Origin: Clostridia bacterium
Lineage (GTDB): Bacteria; Bacillota; Clostridia; Christensenellales; Borkfalkiaceae
NCBI GenBank assembly: GCA_017421905.1
Contig: JAFOHH010000026.1
Location: forward strand, 1-6,905
Length of the DNA: 6,905 nucleotides
Direction: 5' to 3'
Within the stretch, counting starts at the first letter, position 1; each line of letters starts with the position of its first letter. Shown in pieces: positions 1 to 6,202 of the stretch. The notes beneath the pieces were generated by a model. That model saw nothing but the letters and a program-made list of their open reading frames with translations. It was not told the DNA's origin and ran no database searches. Made by a program: the position numbers and the translations under genes.

Positions 1-264
1 ATTCCTTCCGCCCAAAAAAACGAAATGGAGCCTGCGCTCGTAACGCTTGCCCCCGGCGGCGAAACGGAAGAGGACATTCCGCACGAAGGGGAAGAGTTCG
101 GCTTTGTGTTAGAGGGCAAAATTGCCGTTACGCACGGCAAAAAAACGCGCGTGGTATCTAAGGGGGAAAGCTTTTATTACTCCGCCGATAAACGGCACAA
201 AATTACCAACCGCACGGACAAACCCGCGAAGATTTTATGGATTTCTTCGCCCCCCAACTTTTAA
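1..264 (+). CDS. XRE-cupin transcriptional regulator, C-terminal cupin domain (5' truncated)
   Basis: This is the 3' end of a gene that begins before the window; the frame is open from base 1 and 87 residues are visible. They form one small cupin barrel: an APGG turn (17-20), then [13 protein letters not shown] (27-39) with the usual metal-site candidates H28 and E32, a KGESFYY strand (54-60) with H66 shortly after, and the closing LWISSPPNF. This is the pattern of the ligand-sensing half of PuuR-like regulators, which carry an N-terminal XRE helix-turn-helix; that half is outside the window, so its presence is inferred. Genes of this type commonly precede potABCD in Firmicutes and are thought to sense polyamines. 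The stop lies 23 nt before potA with no terminator between, so the regulator is probably co-transcribed with the transporter and may control its own operon. An internal ATG at 25 is not the start, because the cupin fold is already under way there. Confidence 0.85.
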   Translation: MPSAQKNEMEPALVTLAPGGETEEDIPHEGEEFGFVLEGKIAVTHGKKTRVVSKGESFYYSADKRHKITNRTDKPAKILWISSPPNF

Positions 265-274
265 TAAAACGCGT

Positions 275-280
275 AAGAGG
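275..280 (+). promoter_or_regulatory. Ribosome binding site that fixes the potA start
   Basis: AAGAGG sits 7 nt before the ATG at 288. The open frame extends upstream to an ATG at 237, but that codon lies inside the regulator gene, has no comparable site, and would add 17 residues unlike any PotA N-terminus. The protein from 288 begins [10 protein letters not shown], as expected for this ATPase family. Confidence 0.75.
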
Positions 281-287
281 TACTATT

Positions 288-1802
288 ATGGCAGAAAAAA
301 TTATTGAGCTTAAAAATATCGTAAAGGCGTACGGCGATAACGTCGTCGTAGATCATATGGATTTATATATCCGCAAGGGGGAATTCGTAACCTTTTTAGG
401 CCCTTCCGGTTGCGGAAAAACGACTACGCTCCGCATGATTGCGGGCTTTGAAATGCCGGACGGCGGCGAAATTTTATTCGAGGGCAAAAACCTCCTCGAT
501 ATTCCTCCGCACCTCCGCCCCATTAACACCGTATTCCAACGCTACGCGCTGTTTCCGCACCTCAACGTGTTCGATAACATCGCGTTCGGCCTCCGCTTAA
601 AGCGCATCGAAACGGAATACGTAGATAAAAAGGGCAACAAACGCGTTAAAAAGACCAAGCTCCCCAAGGACGTTATCGAGAAAAAGGTATACGACGCGCT
701 TAAAATGGTAGGGCTTACCGACTACGACTTCCGCGACGTAAACTCCCTTTCGGGCGGTCAGCAGCAACGCGTTGCCATTGCGCGCGCAATCGTAAACGAG
801 CCCAAGGTGCTTCTGTTAGACGAACCTCTTGGCGCGCTCGACCTTAAAATGCGTAAGGAAATGCAGCTCGAGCTGAAAGAAATGCACAAAAAGTTGGGCA
901 TTACCTTTATTTACGTAACGCACGATCAAGAAGAGGCGCTTACCATGAGCGATACCGTCGTGGTAATGAAAAACGGACTGATCCAACAAATCGGCACGCC
1001 CACCGATATTTACAACGAACCGAAAAATGCCTTCGTTGCCGACTTTATCGGCGAAAGCAACATTTTCGACGGCATTATGAAGGAAGATTGCAAGGTTGTG
1101 TTCGACGGCGCGGAATACGACTGCGTAGATAAGGGCTTTAATAAAAACGAGCCCGTAGACGTTGTTATTCGCCCCGAGGACGTTTATCTCTTAGAAGAAG
1201 ACAACAAAAACGCCATGGCAAAGGGCGTTATCGTCAGCAAAACCTTTAAAGGCATGCACTACGAAATGGGCGTGCGCGTAAAGAGTGGCTACGAATACAC
1301 CGTACAAGACACGCAGGACTGGGACGTAGGCGAAAAGGTGGGTATCTTCGTAAAGCCGCAGGATATTCACATTATGAAAAAGGCTCGCCTGTATAACGAA
1401 TTTGAGGGCGAAGTGGTAGAAGACGGCGTCATTTCCTTTGGCAGATGGGAAAAGGTAGAATGCAACACCAACTGCCTCCTGCCCGAAGGCTGGACGCTGA
1501 ACGAAAACGAAGAAAAGGTAGATGCAAACGGCGAGGTTATCGATCTTTCCGGCAAAAAAATTAAGGTTATCGTGCCCTTTGATGGCGTTGACATGCGCGA
1601 CGACTTAGAAGAAGGCGCAACCATTGCAGAAGTCGTTTCCATTTTGTATAAGGGCAACCATTACGACGTAGAACTTAAAACGGAAGAAGGCGGCCTTTTG
1701 TACGTTGCCTCCATCGACCCGTGGGACGACGGCGACCAGGTTGGCGTAGAATTTTTAACCGAAAAGCTGCAAATTGCTTTGTTGGAGGAGAAGAATGACT
1801 AA
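288..1802 (+). CDS. potA: Spermidine/putrescine ABC transporter ATP-binding protein PotA, with duplicated C-terminal module
   Basis: This is the cytoplasmic ATPase that powers polyamine import through PotB/PotC. The ABC domain is complete: Walker A GPSGCGKT (38-45), Q-loop Q84 in FQRYALFPH, signature LSGGQ (154-158), Walker B VLLLDEP (174-180) and switch histidine H212 in THDQEEAL. The tail after about residue 255 starts as a normal PotA TOBE-type region, with RPEDV at 295-299 and a beta-rich stretch to about 365. The protein then continues for about 139 more residues, which look like a second diverged copy of the same region: [11 protein letters not shown] echoes [10 protein letters not shown], and [16 protein letters not shown] (448-463) echoes [16 protein letters not shown]. 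At 504 aa it is well above the usual 350-380. A basic insert of about 20 residues (105-125) lies between the Q-loop and signature. It overlaps potB by 8 nt. The polyamine assignment rests on the whole operon, since ATPases of this class also serve other substrates. Confidence 0.93.
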   Translation: MAEKIIELKNIVKAYGDNVVVDHMDLYIRKGEFVTFLGPSGCGKTTTLRMIAGFEMPDGGEILFEGKNLLDIPPHLRPINTVFQRYALFPHLNVFDNIAFGLRLKRIETEYVDKKGNKRVKKTKLPKDVIEKKVYDALKMVGLTDYDFRDVNSLSGGQQQRVAIARAIVNEPKVLLLDEPLGALDLKMRKEMQLELKEMHKKLGITFIYVTHDQEEALTMSDTVVVMKNGLIQQIGTPTDIYNEPKNAFVADFIGESNIFDGIMKEDCKVVFDGAEYDCVDKGFNKNEPVDVVIRPEDVYLLEEDNKNAMAKGVIVSKTFKGMHYEMGVRVKSGYEYTVQDTQDWDVGEKVGIFVKPQDIHIMKKARLYNEFEGEVVEDGVISFGRWEKVECNTNCLLPEGWTLNENEEKVDANGEVIDLSGKKIKVIVPFDGVDMRDDLEEGATIAEVVSILYKGNHYDVELKTEEGGLLYVASIDPWDDGDQVGVEFLTEKLQIALLEEKND

Positions 1803-2580
1803 GTACCGTTTTCGCAGAAAGGATATCGGCATTCCGTATTTCCTCTTTCTCCTACTATTCGTGGTGTTTCCCATCGTCATTATCGGCGTGTATTCGGTAA
1901 CCGATAAGGACTGGAATTTCACCCCCGATAACTTTTTAATGATTTTTACCCGTGCCGAGGCAATGACCGCTATCGTAAAATCGGTGGGCGTTGGCATGGT
2001 GGCTACGGCGTGTTGCCTACTTATCGGCTACCCCGTTGCGTACTTTTTGTCGCAAAAAAAGGGCAAGCGCGGCGCAACGCTCATGACGCTTTTCATCCTC
2101 CCCATGTGGATGAACTTTTTGCTCCGCACCCTTGCTATGCGCGGAATTTTCGACTTTTTACAGCTTACGCCGGGCTATTTTACCACGATGTTCGGCATGG
2201 TATATAACTTTTTACCCTTTATGATTTTGCCCATCTACAACCAGCTGTGCAAAATTGATAAAAGCTATCTCGAAGCCTCTAAGGACCTTGGCGCAAATAC
2301 GGCAACGGTGTTTTTAAAAACGGTTGTGCCGCTATCCATGCCCGGCGTGCTTTCGGGCAGTACCATGGTGTTTATGCCCTGCATTTCCACCTTCGTTATT
2401 TCGGATATGCTTTCGAGAAACACCATTCAACTGTTTGGTAACTTAATTAACCAAGCGTATAAAATGGACCAATGGAACTACGCTGCCGCCCTTTCTACCC
2501 TGATGCTCGTCATCATTTTCTTCTCTACGGTAATCACGGGCCGCATGTCTAAAGAGGAGGAAAACAAGTCGTTATGGTAA
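1795..2580 (+). CDS. potB: Spermidine/putrescine ABC transporter permease PotB
   Basis: This is one of the two membrane subunits forming the polyamine channel. The ATG at 1795 follows GGAGGAG (1784-1790) and lies within the last codons of potA; an in-frame ATG at 1774 lies before that site and is rejected. The product is 261 aa, close to the family norm. Hydrophobic segments lie at about 12-34, 59-85, 97-118, 131-150, 188-205 and 228-248, giving six membrane spans. The cytoplasmic EAA loop that docks onto the ATPase is clear: EASKDLGA (160-167), then [12 protein letters not shown] (177-188). The basic start (KYRFRRKD) suits a cytoplasmic N-terminus. It overlaps potA by 8 nt and potC by 7 nt, so translation is probably coupled across all three. 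PotB rather than PotC is inferred from its place before potC and from the lack of the PotC-type SIDDF motif. Confidence 0.92.
   Translation: MTKYRFRRKDIGIPYFLFLLLFVVFPIVIIGVYSVTDKDWNFTPDNFLMIFTRAEAMTAIVKSVGVGMVATACCLLIGYPVAYFLSQKKGKRGATLMTLFILPMWMNFLLRTLAMRGIFDFLQLTPGYFTTMFGMVYNFLPFMILPIYNQLCKIDKSYLEASKDLGANTATVFLKTVVPLSMPGVLSGSTMVFMPCISTFVISDMLSRNTIQLFGNLINQAYKMDQWNYAAALSTLMLVIIFFSTVITGRMSKEEENKSLW
2555..2560 (+). promoter_or_regulatory. Distant ribosome binding site of potC
   Basis: AGGAGG is the best Shine-Dalgarno match before potC, but it lies 13 nt from the ATG at 2574, longer than the 5-9 nt common in this operon. No in-frame ATG, GTG or TTG lies between the site and the ATG. Initiation may depend partly on ribosomes ending potB, whose stop codon (2578-2580) overlaps the potC start. 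Confidence 0.6.
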
Positions 2581-3374
2581 AAAAGCTACTTTCTAACAGC
2601 TATCTTGCGCTCGTTCTTCTCTTTATCTACACGCCCATTTTGTTCGTTATGATTTTCTCCTTTACCGAAAGCGGCGTTATGGGCAACTGGCAGGGCTTTT
2701 CCGCCGACCTGTATAAGGAGCTGTTTCAAGGCGAGCAGGGAAGAAAAATTCTCCAAGTTTTTTGGAATACCATTAAAGTTGGTTTAATTGCCGCAGTCGT
2801 ATCTACCGTTCTCGGTTCTATCGGCGCAATCGGTATTTTCTATTCGGGCAGAAAGATGAGAAAAACCTTTTCCTTCATCAACCAAATCCCCGTTGTCAAT
2901 GCCGAAATCGTAACGGGTATTTCTCTTCTTTTACTCTTTTTGGTATTTGCGTTGCCGCGCGGCGAGGTAACCGTAATTTTAGCGCACATTACCTTTTGCA
3001 CGCCTTACGTCGTTTTGTCCGTTCTGCCCAAATTAAAGCAGATGAATAACAACATTTACGAGGCGTGTTTAGACCTCGGCGCAACCCCCCTCCGTGCGCT
3101 TTGGTCGGTTATTTTGCCCGAAATTTTACCGGGTATGATTTCCGGCTTTATCATGGCGTTTACGCTATCTATCGACGATTTCGTGGTAACCAACTACACT
3201 ACCAGCACCTCGTTCGATACCCTTTCCACCTTTATTTATAAAGACGCGGTAAAAGGCGGCTTAACCCCCTCCCTCCGCGCGCTTTCCACGCTTATTTTCG
3301 TCGTGGTGCTCACGATGCTCTTTATTTCTAACTTCCGCGCCAGCAAGGAAAAAACCAAGGAGAAAAAGGCATGA
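2574..3374 (+). CDS. potC: Spermidine/putrescine ABC transporter permease PotC
   Basis: This is the second channel-forming membrane subunit; it pairs with PotB above the PotA ATPases. The 266-aa product has the usual length and about six hydrophobic spans, at roughly 9-30, 65-90, 110-127, 131-152, 187-205 and 235-252. The EAA loop reads EACLDLGA (163-170), followed by SVILPEILPGMISG (178-191). SIDDFVVTNY (199-208) matches the SLDDFVITFF-type stretch that is characteristic of PotC, which supports polyamine specificity over sulfate or iron relatives. The C-terminus is strongly basic (KEKTKEKKA). It overlaps potB by 7 nt, and its TGA stop overlaps the potD ATG in an ATGA junction. Confidence 0.92.
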   Translation: MVKKLLSNSYLALVLLFIYTPILFVMIFSFTESGVMGNWQGFSADLYKELFQGEQGRKILQVFWNTIKVGLIAAVVSTVLGSIGAIGIFYSGRKMRKTFSFINQIPVVNAEIVTGISLLLLFLVFALPRGEVTVILAHITFCTPYVVLSVLPKLKQMNNNIYEACLDLGATPLRALWSVILPEILPGMISGFIMAFTLSIDDFVVTNYTTSTSFDTLSTFIYKDAVKGGLTPSLRALSTLIFVVVLTMLFISNFRASKEKTKEKKA

Positions 3375-4963
3375 AAAAGATAATTGTTTTACTGCTTACG
3401 GCAATGCTTTCCGCTGCCGCAATTCTCCCGCTTGCCGCCGCGCCCGCGCCCGTTTTGGCCGCAGGTCGGGCAGACGTTCTTAAGGTTTGCAACTGGGAAG
3501 ACTATATCGACGAAGAGTTAATTTCCGAATTTGAGGAATACTACCGCGAAAAAACGGGCAATTCCGATTTCCGCGTGGAATACAGCACCTTCGATACCAA
3601 CGAAACGCTTCTTACCAAAATTGAAACGGCAAAAGAAGACTACGATATGGTTTGCCCCTCGGAGTACGCCATTCAAAAGTTGTACCAAAAGAAATTGCTT
3701 CTCCCCATCGATACCACGCAAATGGAAAACTACGAAAACGTTTCTCCCTATGCAAGAGAGCAATTTGAAATTTTAACCTCTAAAGAGCAAGTATACGCTA
3801 TCGGCTATTTTTGGGGTACGCTCGGCATTATGTACAACGTAGACGACGTTGCCGCAGGCGGCGTTAACGCTGCGGAAATGGGCTGGGACGTGCTTTGGAA
3901 CGATGCGTTCCGCAACAAAATTTTAATGAAGGACAGCGTGCGCGATAGCGTTGTTGCCGCAGCTGTTTACGCGCACAGAGAGGAGCTTGCCGCTATTGCC
4001 GATCCCGATTTGTACGCACAACGCTTGTTTGAAATTATCAATCCCGAAACGGAAGAGGATATGCTTGCCATTCAAGATGCACTCATTTCGCAAAAAACCG
4101 ACGTCGGCGTATTTTACGAGGTAGACGACGGCAAAAACGACATGGTGCTCGGCACGTATTCGCTTAACCTTGCTTGGAGTGGCGACGCATGGTGGTCCAT
4201 TGTCGAAGCGTTAGAAGGGGAAATGGGTACGAACCTCGATTACGTTGTTCCCAAGGAAGGCAGCAACGTGTGGTTTGACGGTTGGTGCATTCCCAAGTAT
4301 GCGAAAAACGTACCTGCCGCCCTTGCCTTTATGGATTTTTTAAACTCCTCCGATGCCGCTATCCGCAATATGGATGCTACCGGTTATATCAGCGTAGTCG
4401 GCACGTACGAAACGCTTGAGTACCTTATGGAGGTTGCAGAAGAATCGCCCGAGTTTGGTGCAGAGGTAGACGCCTCTTACTTTTTCGATGGTGCGGGCTT
4501 TGTTCTGCCCGAGGATAGCGATATCGACGTAAGCAAGGTTTTCCTAAACCGCGTTATGCTTGCCGATTCCTCCACCATTAGCCGTTGTGCGGTAATGAAT
4601 ACCTTTAAGGATAACCAAGCGGCTATGAATATGTGGAACGCCGTTAAGGGCGACACCCTGCCCCTTTGGGCAATCGTGCTCATTTTAGGCGCACTCGTTG
4701 CCGTTATCGTAGCCGTCTTTCTGTTCCGCTATTTCAAGGAAAAGAAAAAGCTTGCTCGCCGCCGCGCGGTAAAAGAACGCCAAATGAAGGAGATGCAAAA
4801 GGAGCGTCAAGAACGTCAATTAGAGCGCTTGCGTATATTAAAGGAGGCAGGAGCTCTGCAAGACGAGCCCGAATCGCCCCAAGGGGAGGCGCTTTCCATT
4901 GCTGAAACGCCCCAAACGGACGACGTCGCCCCCAAAGCGGAAGGCGAAAACGCGGCAAACTGA
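3371..4963 (+). CDS. potD: Polyamine-binding protein PotD with C-terminal membrane anchor and cytoplasmic tail
   Basis: This extracellular receptor captures spermidine or putrescine and delivers it to PotB/PotC. An N-terminal signal sequence (about 1-31, MKK then a hydrophobic run, ending VLAAG) fits signal peptidase I cleavage. There is no lipobox cysteine. The binding domain (about 35-425) keeps the aromatic and acidic positions expected for the PotD pocket: NWEDY (W42, Y45), PSEY (S97, Y99), LAWSGDAW (W269), VWFDGW (W301, D303) and TGY (Y339). Unusually, the protein continues with a strong transmembrane helix (about 431-453), then a very basic helical stretch (453-491, about 17 Lys/Arg against 7 acidic), then an acidic Pro/Ala/Glu-rich end (495-530). 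Basic residues right after the helix predict the tail is cytoplasmic. At 530 aa it is far longer than the usual 350 or so. AAGGAG (3357-3362) precedes the start by 8 nt; no frameshift is seen. Confidence 0.92.
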   Translation: MKKIIVLLLTAMLSAAAILPLAAAPAPVLAAGRADVLKVCNWEDYIDEELISEFEEYYREKTGNSDFRVEYSTFDTNETLLTKIETAKEDYDMVCPSEYAIQKLYQKKLLLPIDTTQMENYENVSPYAREQFEILTSKEQVYAIGYFWGTLGIMYNVDDVAAGGVNAAEMGWDVLWNDAFRNKILMKDSVRDSVVAAAVYAHREELAAIADPDLYAQRLFEIINPETEEDMLAIQDALISQKTDVGVFYEVDDGKNDMVLGTYSLNLAWSGDAWWSIVEALEGEMGTNLDYVVPKEGSNVWFDGWCIPKYAKNVPAALAFMDFLNSSDAAIRNMDATGYISVVGTYETLEYLMEVAEESPEFGAEVDASYFFDGAGFVLPEDSDIDVSKVFLNRVMLADSSTISRCAVMNTFKDNQAAMNMWNAVKGDTLPLWAIVLILGALVAVIVAVFLFRYFKEKKKLARRRAVKERQMKEMQKERQERQLERLRILKEAGALQDEPESPQGEALSIAETPQTDDVAPKAEGENAAN

Positions 4964-4973
4964 TAGGATGATA

Positions 4974-4999
4974 AAAAGCGACGGCTTGCCGCCGCTTTT
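4974..4999 (+). terminator. Hairpin terminator ending the pot operon
   Basis: AAAAGCGACGG and CCGCCGCTTTT pair around a CTTG loop, with one A-C mismatch in the stem. The stem starts 10 nt after the potD stop codon. The 5' A-run and 3' T-run make it look able to work in both directions. The T-run is short (four), then CCC, with a further T-rich stretch at 5009-5020, so efficiency is uncertain. Confidence 0.7.
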
Positions 5000-5005
5000 C
5001 CCATA

Positions 5006-5047
5006 TTCTCTTTTTGTTTTCCGTTTAGGCGGGGAACAAAAGGGGAA
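5006..5047 (+). other. Long pyrimidine/purine hairpin in the leader of the lactate dehydrogenase gene
   Basis: Bases 5006-5022 (pyrimidine-rich) can pair with 5031-5047 (purine-rich) in RNA from the + strand. This gives 17 continuous pairs, four of them G-U (5009-5044, 5011-5042, 5019-5034, 5020-5033), around an 8-nt loop GTTTAGGC. On the opposite strand the wobbles become A-C mismatches, so the structure favours the + transcript. No T-run follows, so it is not a simple terminator. Facing pyrimidine and purine tracts can pair by chance. No convincing promoter was found in 5000-5093. Confidence 0.4.
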
Positions 5048-5057
5048 AAATAACCAA

Positions 5058-5079
5058 AACCCTAAACTCCAACCCTAAA
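5058..5079 (+). repeat. Short direct repeat before the lactate dehydrogenase gene
   Basis: AACCCTAAA occurs at 5058-5066 and again at 5071-5079, with starts 13 nt apart, immediately before the AAAGGAG site at 5081-5087. It could be a protein-binding site or a chance feature of an A/C-rich leader. Confidence 0.35.
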
Positions 5080-5093
5080 AAAAGGAGCATTGT

Positions 5094-6128
5094 ATGATTA
5101 AAATTGCTTTATTCGACGCCAAGCCTTACGATAAACCCGCCTTCGACCGCTACGGGGCGCAAGGCGGCGTGGAATACCATTACTTCGAAACCAAGCTCAC
5201 CGAAGAAACTGCGTCGCTTGCGGCAGGATATGACGGCGTTTGCGCTTTTGTAAACGACGACCTTTCCCGCCCCGTTATCGAAAAATTATATAGCCTAGGC
5301 ATTCGACTTGCGGTGCTGCGCTGCGCAGGTTTTAATAACGTCGATTTGCAGGCGGCTTACGGAAAAATTCACGTACTGCGCGTTCCTGCCTACTCTCCGC
5401 ACGCCGTTGCAGAGCACGCCATGGCGCTGCTGCTCACCTCCGTGCGCCGCATTCACAAAGCCTATAACCGCACGCGCGAATTTAATTTTAGCCTAAACGG
5501 ACTTGCCGGGTTCGACTTGTTCGGCAAAACGGTAGGCGTTATCGGTGCAGGGAAAATCGGCAGAGCCTTTATTGATATTTGCCGCGGCTTTTCCATGCGC
5601 GTTTTATACTACGATAAATTTGCAGGGGAAATAGAGGGCGCAACCTCCGTTTCTTTAGATACGTTGTTTCAAGAAAGCGACGTAATTTCCCTCCATTGCC
5701 CGCTTACCGAGGAAACCGACCACTTAATCTGCGCGCAAACGCTCGCCCAAATGAAAAAGGGCGTAATTATTATCAACACCTCGCGCGGGGGACTGATCGA
5801 TGCCGAGGATTTGCTTGCCGCCATTAAAGAAAAGCAGGTGGGCGCGGCCCTTCTCGACGTATACGAGGAGGAATCCGACCTCTTTTTTGAGGACGTTTCG
5901 GGGCATATTTTACAAGACGACGTGCTTTCGCGCCTGCTTTCCATGCCCAACGTTATTGTAACCTCTCACCAAGCCTTTTTAACGGAAGAAGCGCTTTCCG
6001 CCATAGCGGAAACCACCACGCAAAACGCAGTAGACTTTTTTGCGGGAAAGCCCCTTGTAAACGAGGTTTGCTACCGCTGCGAAAGCTTTGGCGAATGCAA
6101 AAAACAGCGCAAGGGCAAATGCTTTTAA
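5094..6128 (+). CDS. ldhA: D-lactate dehydrogenase (NAD-dependent D-2-hydroxyacid dehydrogenase)
   Basis: The cytoplasmic enzyme reduces pyruvate to D-lactate with NADH, regenerating NAD+ during fermentation. The 344-aa protein has the two-domain fold of the family. The NAD-binding core carries VGVIGAGKIG (147-156) with the glycine motif GAGKIG at 151-156, and D174 at the end of the next strand favours NAD over NADP. The catalytic set is present: R231 in NTSRGGLID, E260 in DVYEEE, and H292 in TSHQAF. The stretch SDLFFEDVSGHILQDDV (261-277) and HQAFLTEEAL (292-301) closely match E. coli LdhA, which favours D-lactate over other 2-hydroxyacids. Odd is a cysteine-rich tail: C326, C329, C335 and C343 among basic residues, beyond where E. 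coli LdhA ends. AAAGGAG (5081-5087) lies 6 nt before the ATG. It is separated from the pot operon by a terminator and is probably its own unit. Confidence 0.9.
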   Translation: MIKIALFDAKPYDKPAFDRYGAQGGVEYHYFETKLTEETASLAAGYDGVCAFVNDDLSRPVIEKLYSLGIRLAVLRCAGFNNVDLQAAYGKIHVLRVPAYSPHAVAEHAMALLLTSVRRIHKAYNRTREFNFSLNGLAGFDLFGKTVGVIGAGKIGRAFIDICRGFSMRVLYYDKFAGEIEGATSVSLDTLFQESDVISLHCPLTEETDHLICAQTLAQMKKGVIIINTSRGGLIDAEDLLAAIKEKQVGAALLDVYEEESDLFFEDVSGHILQDDVLSRLLSMPNVIVTSHQAFLTEEALSAIAETTTQNAVDFFAGKPLVNEVCYRCESFGECKKQRKGKCF

Positions 6129-6145
6129 AGGGGAAAAGTTGTTTT

Positions 6146-6188
6146 AATTTGCCGCAAGGCAAACGATATATAGTAAGGGCAATTTGCC
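6146..6188 (+). promoter_or_regulatory. Paired TTTGCC/GGCAA repeats in the leader of the glycosidase gene
   Basis: Four half-sites occur in 41 nt. TTTGCC (6148-6153), a GCAA loop and GGCAAA (6158-6163) form a perfect 6-bp hairpin or palindrome. Then GGCAA-T-TTGCC (6178-6188) forms a tight inverted repeat that ends just before the AAAGGAG site (6192-6198). AATTTGCC is also a direct repeat (6146, 6181). A TATATA stretch (6167-6172) lies between the two palindromes and could be a -10 box, but no good -35 box is spaced for it. Operators for a repressor, or alternative RNA pairings near the start, are both possible. Confidence 0.45.
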
Positions 6189-6202
6189 AAGAAAGGAGAA
6201 GT

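Noticed and set aside
237..287. Upstream ATG extending potA by 17 codons
   Set aside because: It lies inside the regulator gene with no ribosome site; the ATG at 288 has AAGAGG 7 nt before it and gives a normal PotA N-terminus.
3371..3490. Possible lipoprotein signal in PotD
   Set aside because: The only nearby cysteine, C40 in KVCNWEDY, is inside the mature binding fold and is not preceded by a lipobox.
4666..5004. Open frames in other frames over the 3' end of potD
   Set aside because: They are shadows of the charged, low-complexity tail codons; the potD frame is continuous and has its own terminator just after its stop.
5014..5068. Promoter of ldhA (TTGTTT as -35 box)
   Set aside because: No acceptable -10 box is found 16-18 nt downstream; only C/A-rich sequence follows.
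5058..5079. CCCTAAA-like units as a telomere-type or satellite repeat
   Set aside because: Only two copies occur, they are not contiguous, and the surrounding genes are bacterial.
6148..6163. Hairpin after ldhA as a terminator
   Set aside because: The 6-bp stem has no T-run on its 3' side on either strand, so an intrinsic terminator is not supported.
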